Shown piece after piece: positions 1-6,476 of a DNA stretch of 6,505 nucleotides. This DNA comes from Bacteroidota bacterium (lineage in GTDB: Bacteria; Bacteroidota; Bacteroidia; UKL13-3), in NCBI GenBank assembly GCA_004293295.1, contig RDYC01000323.1:1-6505 (forward strand), given 5' to 3'. How positions within the stretch are numbered: position 1 is the first letter of the stretch; each line of letters starts with the position of its first letter. The notes beneath the pieces were generated by a model. That model did not search any database and was not told the origin of the DNA. It worked only from the letters and a program-made list of their open reading frames with translations. The position numbers and the translations under genes are program-made.

Positions 1-1
1 A

Positions 2-607
2 GAAGTGTTTTTGTATTTATCATTGGCTTCAGTAATTAGTTTTGCGGGTTCAATTCAACCTGGACCTGTTAATATGGCAGTTGTTTTTACTGCATTAAAT
101 AATCAGTTTAAACGTGCAAGGTATGTAGCACTAGGAGGGTCCGTTCCTGAGCTTTTAGCATCCTATGTCGCAATGCGGTTTTCGCTAGTAATTATGGATT
201 ATGAGAACGTTATTGATCAATTTTCTTTTGGGTTTTCGTTCGTGTTCATTGCTCTTGGGGTAGTGTTAATTATCAGTAAAAACGCAAATAAGTTAAAGCA
301 ACAAAATGGCAGTAAATCTGGTTTTGTGCTTGGTTTTTTATTGGGGTTACTTAATCCTCAATTAATATTGTTTTGGTTTGGTGCTATTACTTGGTTAGGT
401 ATTAAAGGGTTTCAGTTTCATAACCATGTATTACAATATACATTTATAGTTGGAACGGGAGTAGGGGCCTTTTTGCTCCACATTTTACTATTGTATCTTA
501 TTCAGTTAAATCACAACAGTATTTGGGTAAAGCGTTTAAACTTGTATGGAAATAAAATTATTGGTGTGATATTTATTCTACTCGGCATTGTTAACTTCAT
601 ATTATAA
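2..607 (+). CDS. LysE/RhtB-family amino-acid exporter-like membrane protein (5' end at window edge)
   Basis: Inner-membrane protein of the LysE/RhtB/ThrE translocator class, which usually exports amino acids or similar small metabolites; the substrate cannot be read from sequence. About 200 residues are visible, normal for the family. Counting from the GTG at position 5, the family's PGP motif sits at residues 19-21 within the first hydrophobic helix, and the second signature, GFLLGLLNPQ followed by LILFWFG, spans about residues 106-126 with the conserved Asn-Pro at 117-118. Further helices lie near 75-91, 143-167 and 183-200. The frame is open to the window edge (a GAA codon at 2-4), and the GTG at 5 is the only visible in-frame start before the PGP motif. 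The true start is therefore either this GTG or a codon just outside the window. The gene ends 5 bases before the next one, which suggests co-transcription. Family assignment is fairly secure; exact start and substrate are not. Confidence 0.85.
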   Translation, partial: EVFLYLSLASVISFAGSIQPGPVNMAVVFTALNNQFKRARYVALGGSVPELLASYVAMRFSLVIMDYENVIDQFSFGFSFVFIALGVVLIISKNANKLKQQNGSKSGFVLGFLLGLLNPQLILFWFGAITWLGIKGFQFHNHVLQYTFIVGTGVGAFLLHILLLYLIQLNHNSIWVKRLNLYGNKIIGVIFILLGIVNFIL

Positions 608-612
608 TTAAT

Positions 613-1197
613 ATGAATATCACCCAACTTAGCCCTTTTGAGTATGTATCTATTCTTATTTCTATTATCTTAGGATTAGGAATAGCACAATTGTTATCGG
701 CTTTTGCTGATCTGTTATATGATATTAAACGCGTAAAATTTTACTGGCCGCATACACTTTGGATAGTATTTGTGTTGTTCTTGCATGTCCAAGATTGGTT
801 TATTACTTACAAACTCAGCACCTATACCGAGTTTAATTTACCAATACTGTTGTTTATATTGTTGTACCCGATTAGCTTATTCATGTGTGCTAAGGTGTTG
901 TTACCAACCAATCGTACTGAAGAGTCGTTTAATATGAAGGTTTATTATTTTAGTCAATTTAGGCTTATTTATCTACTCATTGGATTTAGCATTTTGTTAT
1001 CAATTGGATTTAATGCCCTGTTGCTTAAAATTAGTTGGTGGGAGCAATCTGCTTTGATTGTGTTCTTGGCAATTATGGCATTTATGGTACTAAAAAATGT
1101 GCATACAGAATGGATGCACAAGCTACTTATTTTATTGGTTTGTATATCCATGTTTGTAGCTGTGGTTATTGAGTTTGATTCTTGGGTAATTCGTTAG
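613..1197 (+). CDS. conserved hypothetical membrane protein, about six helices
   Basis: I do not recognise a named family. The 194-residue product is almost entirely membrane-embedded, with likely helices near residues 8-30, 45-62, 75-97, 115-138, 144-160 and 168-188. Noticeable features are an N-terminal FEYVSILISIILGLGIAQLL segment, a FYWPHTLW motif at about 43-50 at the start of helix two, and aromatic-rich loops (DWF at 61-63, SWW at 141-143). There is no signal peptide apart from the first helix and no soluble domain, so an enzymatic role is not suggested. The ATG at 613 comes 5 bases after the stop of the LysE-like gene, without a clear Shine-Dalgarno sequence, which is normal in Bacteroidota. 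The tight spacing suggests an operon with the exporter, but a functional link is only inference. The N-terminal pattern resembles small conserved hypothetical proteins I associate with several phyla, so I treat it as real. Confidence 0.82.
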   Translation: MNITQLSPFEYVSILISIILGLGIAQLLSAFADLLYDIKRVKFYWPHTLWIVFVLFLHVQDWFITYKLSTYTEFNLPILLFILLYPISLFMCAKVLLPTNRTEESFNMKVYYFSQFRLIYLLIGFSILLSIGFNALLLKISWWEQSALIVFLAIMAFMVLKNVHTEWMHKLLILLVCISMFVAVVIEFDSWVIR

Positions 1198-1212
1198 CAA
1201 GCCTTATTCGTT

Positions 1213-1220
1213 TAGATTTG
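1213..1220 (+). promoter_or_regulatory. candidate Bacteroidota -7 element (TAGATTTG) upstream of the helicase
   Basis: TAGATTTG matches the Bacteroidota -7 consensus TAnnTTTG exactly and lies 15 bases after the stop of the preceding membrane protein gene, 76 bases before the TTG start of the DEAD-box helicase. If used, transcription would start near 1227 and leave a leader of roughly 70 bases. The usual -33 TTG is not at the expected spacing: the nearest TTG, at 1182-1184, is 28 bases upstream instead of about 19-21. The match is therefore only half of a promoter, and the motif occurs often by chance in AT-rich DNA. Confidence 0.3.
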
Positions 1221-1238
1221 TGTGAACAACAATTTGCC

Positions 1239-1296
1239 AATCAACTTAATAGGATTTATTCCCTTATATTGCGGTACATTTTAAATAAATCAACTT
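1239..1296 (+). repeat. 9-base direct repeat AATCAACTT in the helicase leader
   Basis: AATCAACTT occurs at 1239-1247 and again at 1288-1296, with the second copy ending directly at the TTG start codon of the helicase gene. The copies are 49 bases apart in the 99-base intergenic region, and no other feature explains them. A chance repeat is quite possible in AT-rich sequence of this length. No rho-independent terminator or strong hairpin is visible between 1198 and 1296. Confidence 0.3.
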
Positions 1297-2565
1297 TTGA
1301 CATTTCACGATTTTAACTTCAACCAAGCCCTTGTAGATGGATTGGATGCTATGGGTTTTGAGAATCCCACCCCAATTCAGGAACAGGCCATGCCTGTAAT
1401 ACTCAATAAAAAAGACTTGATAGCCTGCGCTCAAACAGGAACAGGGAAAACTGCGGCCTACCTACTTCCGGTAATGAGCAATATGATTAATGATGGATTG
1501 GGTAAACTCAGTACATTAATTATTGCACCAACCAGAGAATTGGCTCAACAGATTGACCAACAAGTAGAGGGACTCGCTTATTTTACGGGGATTAGTTCTG
1601 CTCCTGTTTATGGAGGAGGTGATGGCCAAATATTTTCTCAACAGCAAAAGGCAATGAGGGAAGGGGCTGATATTGTAATTGCCACACCGGGAAGGTTGCT
1701 GGCTATGCTCACCTCAAGTGGTTCTGTTGATATGAGCAACATTAAATACCTTATTCTTGACGAGGCTGATAGAATGCTTGATATGGGTTTTTATGATGAC
1801 ATTATGCGCATTATTAAATACCTTCCTGTTCAGCGTCAAACCCTATTGTTTTCAGCTACAATGCCTCCAAAAATAAGGGCAATGGCGAGTAAAATATTAA
1901 ACCATCCTGAACAAATAAGCATCGCCATTAGTAAACCTGCCGAAGGTATATTGCAGCAAGCTTATATGACCTATGACACCCAAAAGACTGCATTACTAAA
2001 ACACCTGCTTAAAGATAAAGAACATGGAAGCGTGATTATTTTTGCAGGTACTAAAGATAAGGTGAAGGATTTGGACAAAGAGCTAAGAAGAAATAAACTT
2101 ACGATAAAAGCTTTTCATAGTGATTTGGAACAGTTGGAAAGAGAAGAGATTATGCGTGCGTTTCGTAACCGCGATGTACAAATATTGATTGGAACAGATA
2201 TTCTTTCACGTGGTATTGATGTGGATGGCATCAGTTTGGTTATTAACTACGATGTTCCGCCTGATCCGGAAGATTATATTCATAGAATTGGCAGGACTGC
2301 CCGCGCAGAAACCACAGGAACGGCTATTACTTTTATTAATCCAAGAGATAAACGCAGGTTTTTTAGCATTGAATCATTAATTGGTTACGAAATACCAAAA
2401 ATGCCTTTGCCGGAAGAGTTGGGTGAAGCTCCTGCTTATAATCCTGAAGTAAAAGAGCATCAAAAATCTCATGGCCCAAAGAAACCATTTAAGCGTAAGC
2501 CTAATGGTAAATCAAACTATAAACCAACTGGTAAAACACTTTTAAATGAGAATAACATTAAGTAA
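1297..2565 (+). CDS. DEAD-box ATP-dependent RNA helicase, RhlE-like
   Basis: Cytoplasmic ATP-dependent RNA helicase that remodels RNA duplexes; relatives act in ribosome assembly, cold adaptation and mRNA turnover. All hallmark motifs are present in order: Q motif (F21, PTPIQ 24-28), motif I AQTGTGKT 45-52, Ia PTRELA 78-83, GGG 106-108, Ib TPGR 130-133, II DEAD 155-158, III SAT 186-188, IV VIIFAG 246-251, QxxR (Q279, R282), V TDILSRGIDV 300-309, and VI HRIGRTAR 329-336. The two RecA-like domains span about 1-210 and 215-370. A Lys/Pro/Asn-rich tail (about 387-422) probably adds non-specific RNA contact. At 422 residues the length is normal for RhlE-like proteins. The start is TTG: an in-frame TAA at 1282-1284 leaves no upstream ATG, and the first internal ATG (residue 19) would cut into the Q-motif region. 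It is followed after 48 bases by the lipoprotein pair. Family is certain; the RhlE subgroup is inferred. Confidence 0.97.
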   Translation: MTFHDFNFNQALVDGLDAMGFENPTPIQEQAMPVILNKKDLIACAQTGTGKTAAYLLPVMSNMINDGLGKLSTLIIAPTRELAQQIDQQVEGLAYFTGISSAPVYGGGDGQIFSQQQKAMREGADIVIATPGRLLAMLTSSGSVDMSNIKYLILDEADRMLDMGFYDDIMRIIKYLPVQRQTLLFSATMPPKIRAMASKILNHPEQISIAISKPAEGILQQAYMTYDTQKTALLKHLLKDKEHGSVIIFAGTKDKVKDLDKELRRNKLTIKAFHSDLEQLEREEIMRAFRNRDVQILIGTDILSRGIDVDGISLVINYDVPPDPEDYIHRIGRTARAETTGTAITFINPRDKRRFFSIESLIGYEIPKMPLPEELGEAPAYNPEVKEHQKSHGPKKPFKRKPNGKSNYKPTGKTLLNENNIK

Positions 2566-2613
2566 ACAATTTGAAAATATCTACTTTAGTTGTTACCGTA
2601 TTATTTTAGACCA

Positions 2614-3822
2614 ATGAAATCGTTACAATATCTTTTCTTTGCTGCACTATTTTTAATATTCTCTTGTTCACACCGCAATGAAGAAAGAGTTTTAAAAGTA
2701 AAACTGATTAAACTAAAAAAAAGTGACATATACAATGCCGATTTGGTATATGATATGTTGTTTGATGCAGAAGAGATGAATATAGACTCTTTAAAAAAAA
2801 GAAGCAGGTTGTTATTTTTAAAAGGAGTAGATTTATATAAGAACGAAAAGAACCCTCGATTAGCCATTAATAAGTTTAAAGAATCAATTTTGGTATTGCC
2901 AGATGCCAAAACTTATTATGAACTGGGTAATGCATTGTTTGATGCAAAGTTGGGAGAAAAATCAGTTGAGGAGTCTCTTAAAGCATATCAGGTAGCCAAA
3001 GTGTTGAATTTCCAGCCAGTGGCACAGATTACTTTTAAGGAGGCTTGTGCTTATTACCAAATATATAAGTATGACCTCATGAGAAAAGATGAAAATGCAC
3101 ATCTTTGGTCAGTCATGAATTCACTGGAGGAGACATTTTCAAACGGTTTGTTTGATACGCTTATGGTTAAAAACGATCCCGTTTTAGCCGGAATAGAGCA
3201 GGAGGCATTATACAAGGGACTGGTTATAAAAATGCTGGCTAAAAACCTAGGAGATAATAATAGCGGACTCTTTAATGTTTATATGCACTCATTTGCAACG
3301 GATGTAAGCAATTTAGAAATATTGCCTCAACAAGTTGACATGAGCCAGTACAGGCAACCTATAAGTTATGATTTCGCTTCTTATATTCCTGAAATGCAAA
3401 ACACCTCTTTTGGCAGAGACGTGTCAAATGATTATTACTATGTTGGTAAAGTAAAAGAAACACCAATATACACGGCAGTACTTTATTCATCAATAACGTT
3501 TACGGGAGCGGATATGCAACCGGTGTATACAAATTTAGTGGTGTACAGCAAAACGGGTGAAATCTTATCCAAAAAGATGATTGCCTGTCAATGTTCAGCA
3601 ACTAAAATTAAATGCTGTAAAATTGATGATGGTAAAGTAACCGTAGAAGAGTTTAAACGTAATTGGGAAAAACCAATTACTGAAGTAGGCTTTAGAGAAA
3701 ATAAGATAAAAGATTATGAATCATTGGCCAAAGCGATATATATAATTGATGATTCTGGAAATATCATTGCAGAAGATGTTCCTAAAGGGTATAACGATTC
3801 AACCATTTTTGCTGAAAAATAA
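2614..3822 (+). CDS. predicted TPR-like lipoprotein A (first of a tandem paralog pair)
   Basis: Function unknown. A 402-residue exported lipoprotein: the signal peptide MKSLQYLFFAALFLIFSC has lipobox IFSC with acylation predicted at C18. The ATG at 2614 is preferred to the in-frame TTG at 2590, because it puts a single Lys directly before the hydrophobic core. TPR-like helical hairpins are visible at about 63-96 and 97-131. A segment at about 186-202 (NDPVLAGIEQEALYKGL) is followed by a C-terminal region, about 285-390, with YSKTGEI, IACQC, VTVEEFKRNWEK and a DDSGNII end. That C-terminal plan recurs in the next gene. Unusual is a cysteine cluster, C325, C327, C334 and C335, absent from the paralog. 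Three D(S/T)(A/I/L/V/M/T) sites (D58, D181, D395) fit the Bacteroidota O-glycosylation pattern, so periplasmic or outer-membrane placement is likely. The gene ends directly at the ATG of the next one, implying one transcript and possibly coupled translation. Confidence 0.88.
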   Translation: MKSLQYLFFAALFLIFSCSHRNEERVLKVKLIKLKKSDIYNADLVYDMLFDAEEMNIDSLKKRSRLLFLKGVDLYKNEKNPRLAINKFKESILVLPDAKTYYELGNALFDAKLGEKSVEESLKAYQVAKVLNFQPVAQITFKEACAYYQIYKYDLMRKDENAHLWSVMNSLEETFSNGLFDTLMVKNDPVLAGIEQEALYKGLVIKMLAKNLGDNNSGLFNVYMHSFATDVSNLEILPQQVDMSQYRQPISYDFASYIPEMQNTSFGRDVSNDYYYVGKVKETPIYTAVLYSSITFTGADMQPVYTNLVVYSKTGEILSKKMIACQCSATKIKCCKIDDGKVTVEEFKRNWEKPITEVGFRENKIKDYESLAKAIYIIDDSGNIIAEDVPKGYNDSTIFAEK

Positions 3823-5010
3823 ATGAGAAAGATCTTATTACTTACCATTTTAGTATGGTGTTTAGCCGGTTGTGGAGATGATCAACCTGTTGCGGAAGAA
3901 GTTCCGGTACTACCTGCAAGTATGATTGATAATGCACAGAAGGTTCATGAGTACATCAATAAGCATGCAAATCAGCATGAATCGTTGGCTAAGAGTTACT
4001 ATCGAAAGTCAAAACTTTTAATTATTGCTGATCCGGAAAAGGCAATTTGGAATATAAAAAGAGCCATTACATTGCATCCCAAGCTTGAGTATTATCAAGA
4101 TGTAATCAGGTTGTTAATGGCGAGAAGGCGTTATAAAGAAGCCGCTAGATTATTGCATTTACTATCAAATACCTTTTATCTGAAATATTTACAAAGTGAT
4201 AACAAGGAGGCTTATTTGTTTACTAAGCCCGATTTTGAAACCTATTATGACTTTATCATATCAGAATACATGGCCTATGGATACATTGATCCCTATTATA
4301 TTGAAAACGCTGAAGAAATAGGTATTGATAAGCAACGAATAAAAAAAACACTGTTAGATGATGAACGGTTTACCGTAAAAGAAGGTACCGAGACTTATGA
4401 TAAGTTAATGCTTTGTTTTTTAAGTACTGAAGAAATCGAAACATATTGTCGTAGTCAGGTAAATTTCGAAAAATTCATGAATCATATCCCTGATTTACCG
4501 GAAACGTTTGATATAAATCAAACGAGGCTACCTGAGTTTAATTATAAACACTTTTATGGAGATGAATTTGAGGAAGGACCATCTCTTGTTTACGTTACTT
4601 CACACTTTCTGAATGAACGACAAGTTAATCCTAATACATGGCTTGTATATAATACCATTGGTAAGCGTAAACTTAATAACGGACTTTGGTTTTTACTCTA
4701 TTCGGTTGATACTTCTCAATTGGGATGTCCATTAGAAATGAGACATATTTATTACACATTAGCGTCCTATAAGCCAACAGGTGAAATTATTGCCACCAAA
4801 CAAATCGCTTGGCAAACGGACGTTTCATCAGCTACTGCCAACATCACCCAAAATAGTGTAGTGGTAACAGAATACAAAAGAGCCTGGAAAAAGGCTTATC
4901 ACAAAGCTGATTTTGATAATGAATTGTTGTTTATGAATAAATTTAAAGATGATGAATTCACCATCCAAGATGATGGACAAATCGTCAAAGTTTCTCCTTC
5001 GGCTGATTAA
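3823..5010 (+). CDS. predicted TPR-like lipoprotein B (second of a tandem paralog pair)
   Basis: Function unknown. A 395-residue exported lipoprotein with signal peptide MRKILLLTILVWCLAGC, lipobox LAGC and acylation predicted at C17. The residues after the cysteine (GDDQ) are acidic, resembling the lipoprotein export signal of Bacteroidota that sends lipoproteins to the cell surface; this placement is inference. A TPR-like hairpin covers about 55-86, with a second helical pair near 88-118. The segment DDERFTVKEGTETYDKL (about 179-195) corresponds to NDPVLAGIEQEALYKGL in lipoprotein A. The C-terminus (about 305-390) carries YKPTGEI, KQIAW, VVVTEYKRAWKK and QDDGQIV, aligning with A. The paralog's cysteine cluster is missing, replaced by WQTDVSSATANI. 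The ATG follows the upstream TAA without a gap. The last 26 bases overlap the 3' end of the opposite-strand DUF2306 gene. Confidence 0.88.
   Translation: MRKILLLTILVWCLAGCGDDQPVAEEVPVLPASMIDNAQKVHEYINKHANQHESLAKSYYRKSKLLIIADPEKAIWNIKRAITLHPKLEYYQDVIRLLMARRRYKEAARLLHLLSNTFYLKYLQSDNKEAYLFTKPDFETYYDFIISEYMAYGYIDPYYIENAEEIGIDKQRIKKTLLDDERFTVKEGTETYDKLMLCFLSTEEIETYCRSQVNFEKFMNHIPDLPETFDINQTRLPEFNYKHFYGDEFEEGPSLVYVTSHFLNERQVNPNTWLVYNTIGKRKLNNGLWFLLYSVDTSQLGCPLEMRHIYYTLASYKPTGEIIATKQIAWQTDVSSATANITQNSVVVTEYKRAWKKAYHKADFDNELLFMNKFKDDEFTIQDDGQIVKVSPSAD
4985..5010. other. 26-base tail-to-tail overlap of two convergent genes
   Basis: The stop codon of lipoprotein B (TAA, 5008-5010, + strand) lies inside the DUF2306 gene, whose own stop (TGA read on the - strand, 4985-4987) lies inside lipoprotein B. 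The 26 bases therefore encode the end of both proteins and leave no room for a separate bidirectional terminator. The only nearby hairpin is a weak 5-base-pair one, TTGTT/AACAA at 5021-5034 with a four-T loop, within the DUF2306 coding sequence. Transcripts from the two sides probably overlap as antisense 3' ends. Confidence 0.85.
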
Positions 5011-5638
5011 ATGTAAAGTATTGTTTTTTAACAAACCATTCAGCCAACAATAAATTAGGAACCCAACTTAACCAAGCAACAAGTGTATACATTTCCTTAG
5101 CGTGTAATTGAATAACCAAAGGCAATAACATCACGTAGCACCTTAATGTTAGAGCCGAAAGGGTAAGTGCATAGCTGCGAATCATGAAGTTGATGTGGCT
5201 TTGTACTTGATTGAATCGAATGGCGCGGTAAGCTTTAAAAGTAAATATCCACCAACACAAAGAGGTAAGAATGAATGATAGTTTAGCAGCTATACCACCA
5301 TTGGCATAACATCCCATAATTAAACCACTAGGGGCGCTCAATCCTAAAATAAAACCAATGTAAAACTTACCAAGATTACGGTGTAAATGGGGGAGTTTAA
5401 CCCGTATTAATTTAACAAACTGTAAGCATCCTAATAATAGTACAATAACGCTTGAAGTAATGTGCGTGTAAAACGAAATATACCAAATGTCAATATGCAA
5501 AACGGCTTGTTTGGTTAATAGAAATCCAATATCAGTTTCAAACGAAAGATAGGGTATCGTGATTCGCAGCATGGCATAAACACCAAGCAAAATCAATATT
5601 CCAATACTAATGAAAGTGATATTTGTAATTTTGTTCAT
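4985..5638 (-). CDS. DUF2306 family membrane protein
   Basis: Integral membrane protein of 217 residues that I assign to the DUF2306 family, whose biochemical role is not established. Six or so helices lie near residues 7-28, 55-78, 91-112, 115-137, 155-178 and 183-203. Family-like features are HLHRNLGKFYIGF (84-96, compare 'HR.lGr.Y'), the NGG-IAAKLSFILTSLCWW stretch (113-130), and QSHINFMIRSYALTLSALTLR (146-166), which closely follows the family pattern 'H..WMiRsyaltf.a.tlR'. Conserved-looking histidines H59, H86 and H148 near membrane boundaries could bind a cofactor such as heme, but that is speculation. Start is the ATG read from 5638, 7 bases downstream of the GNAT gene's stop, so the two are very probably co-transcribed. 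A charged C-terminal tail (NQPKEKL) is encoded in the overlap with lipoprotein B. Confidence 0.88.
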   Translation of the reverse strand: MNKITNITFISIGILILLGVYAMLRITIPYLSFETDIGFLLTKQAVLHIDIWYISFYTHITSSVIVLLLGCLQFVKLIRVKLPHLHRNLGKFYIGFILGLSAPSGLIMGCYANGGIAAKLSFILTSLCWWIFTFKAYRAIRFNQVQSHINFMIRSYALTLSALTLRCYVMLLPLVIQLHAKEMYTLVAWLSWVPNLLLAEWFVKKQYFTFNQPKEKL

Positions 5639-5645
5639 CTATCGT

Positions 5646-6452
5646 TTACCCCAAATTTCCACCAATTCTACCATATTGCCATTGGGGAAACCAATCAAGG
5701 CGCTTGCCCCAATACATTTTTATAGCGGTTCGGTTAGGAATAAGTTGATGTCCCATGTCGCATGCTTGCGCTATGGCCACCTCATGGGAACTGGGTAAGG
5801 CAAAAAGAGGATGTTGTCGTTTGTTAACCGCCATTAATGCCAGTCCGGCTTCTTTTGTTCTGGCTAAAATCAACCCTTCACCCCAGTTAGGAATGCAAAA
5901 CCCATATAGTTTGCCATTGTTTACATAAACCAATGCTTCACTCAACCTCTGATCAATCAAATTTGGTCTATATTCTCCGGTAGCTTCATAATCCAACTGC
6001 AATATTTGATTGATTAATACATCGTTATAAACTGTGATATTGCGATGAGGCATAACTGGTTTAACTGGTTGTTGTTCGAAAAAAGTATATGATTCATCAT
6101 CCATAAATCCCAACTTCTTATAAATTGGATAACCAAGTTTGGTTGCAATAAGAAGAATGGATTGAACTTTGGATTTTGCAAAATCGAATAAATACGCTGT
6201 GATGATAGAGCCAAGACCCAATCCGCGGTATTCTTCACCAACAATAATGGTTGCGAGCCAAGCGCAGTTGCCATGTTCAATGCTTGTTCCACATCCCATA
6301 ATTACCCCATGTTGTTCTGCTACAATAAAGTGGCAAAAGGGGGATTTGATATAGTAATTTACAATAGGAATAATATCACCCCATTCTTTGGGTTGAAGTT
6401 CTTTGATTTTAGGGATATCAAGTGCTGTGGCAGCGCGCAATTTTACATCCAT
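5646..6452 (-). CDS. two-domain GNAT-family N-acetyltransferase
   Basis: Cytoplasmic acetyl-CoA-dependent N-acetyltransferase of 268 residues; the acceptor is unknown. The N-terminal GNAT domain (about 1-125) begins VKLRAATALDIPKI, has strand-rich IVAEQHGVIMGCGTS (43-57), the acetyl-CoA pyrophosphate-binding motif A with R76-G-L-G-L-G81 in VGEEYRGLGLG, and the closing motif YPIYKKLGF (108-116), where Y111 occupies the usual general-acid position. The second half (about 135-268) resembles the degenerate C-terminal GNAT-like domain (Acetyltransf_18) of YitH-type proteins: RNITVYND, an R169 context, GFCIPNWGEGLILARTKEAGLALM, the late IPNRTAIKMYWGK and the glycine-rich end YGRIGGNLG. Start is the ATG read from 6452, with an A/T-rich leader and no clear Shine-Dalgarno sequence. 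It is the upstream gene of the pair with the DUF2306 protein. GNAT identity is firm; the C-terminal domain assignment is from recalled family pattern only. Confidence 0.92.
   Translation of the reverse strand: MDVKLRAATALDIPKIKELQPKEWGDIIPIVNYYIKSPFCHFIVAEQHGVIMGCGTSIEHGNCAWLATIIVGEEYRGLGLGSIITAYLFDFAKSKVQSILLIATKLGYPIYKKLGFMDDESYTFFEQQPVKPVMPHRNITVYNDVLINQILQLDYEATGEYRPNLIDQRLSEALVYVNNGKLYGFCIPNWGEGLILARTKEAGLALMAVNKRQHPLFALPSSHEVAIAQACDMGHQLIPNRTAIKMYWGKRLDWFPQWQYGRIGGNLG
5681..5713 (-). other. bulged 11-base-pair inverted repeat inside the 3' end of the GNAT gene
   Basis: On the + strand, ATTGGGG (5681-5687) is complementary to CCCCAAT (5707-5713), and between them CAAG (5696-5699) is complementary to CTTG (5703-5706) around a three-base loop. 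The inner and outer stems are continuous on one side and separated by eight bases on the other. In the mRNA of the - strand gene this gives ATTGGGGCAAG, loop CGC, CTTG, an eight-base bulge, then CCCCAAT. It lies about 40-75 bases upstream of the DUF2306 start. No T-tract follows, so it is not a classical terminator. It codes for residues YWGKRLDWFPQW and may be chance. Confidence 0.35.
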
Positions 6453-6476
6453 GGTTTAATATTAATACGAATAACG

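Noticed and set aside
969..1151. 60-residue reading frame on the - strand within the six-helix membrane protein gene
   Set aside because: It lies wholly inside a convincing + strand gene, its product shows no recognisable domain, and it has no promoter or start context; a shadow frame.
2590..2613. TTG at 2590 as start of lipoprotein A
   Set aside because: It would add eight residues (including aromatic and Pro residues) ahead of the signal peptide; the ATG at 2614 gives a normal Lys-then-hydrophobic signal with a lipobox cysteine at 18.
2601..2909. 102-residue reading frame on the - strand over the start of lipoprotein A
   Set aside because: The + strand frame has a textbook lipoprotein signal peptide and continues for 402 residues; the antisense product has no domain pattern.
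4881..4896. Inverted repeat AGCC/GGCT with an 8-base A-rich loop, considered as a terminator
   Set aside because: Only four base pairs, inside the lipoprotein B coding sequence about 115 bases before its stop, with no T-tract after it.
6014..6292. 92-residue reading frame on the - strand overlapping the GNAT gene
   Set aside because: Different frame of the same strand within the well-supported acetyltransferase; composition is not protein-like and no motif is seen.
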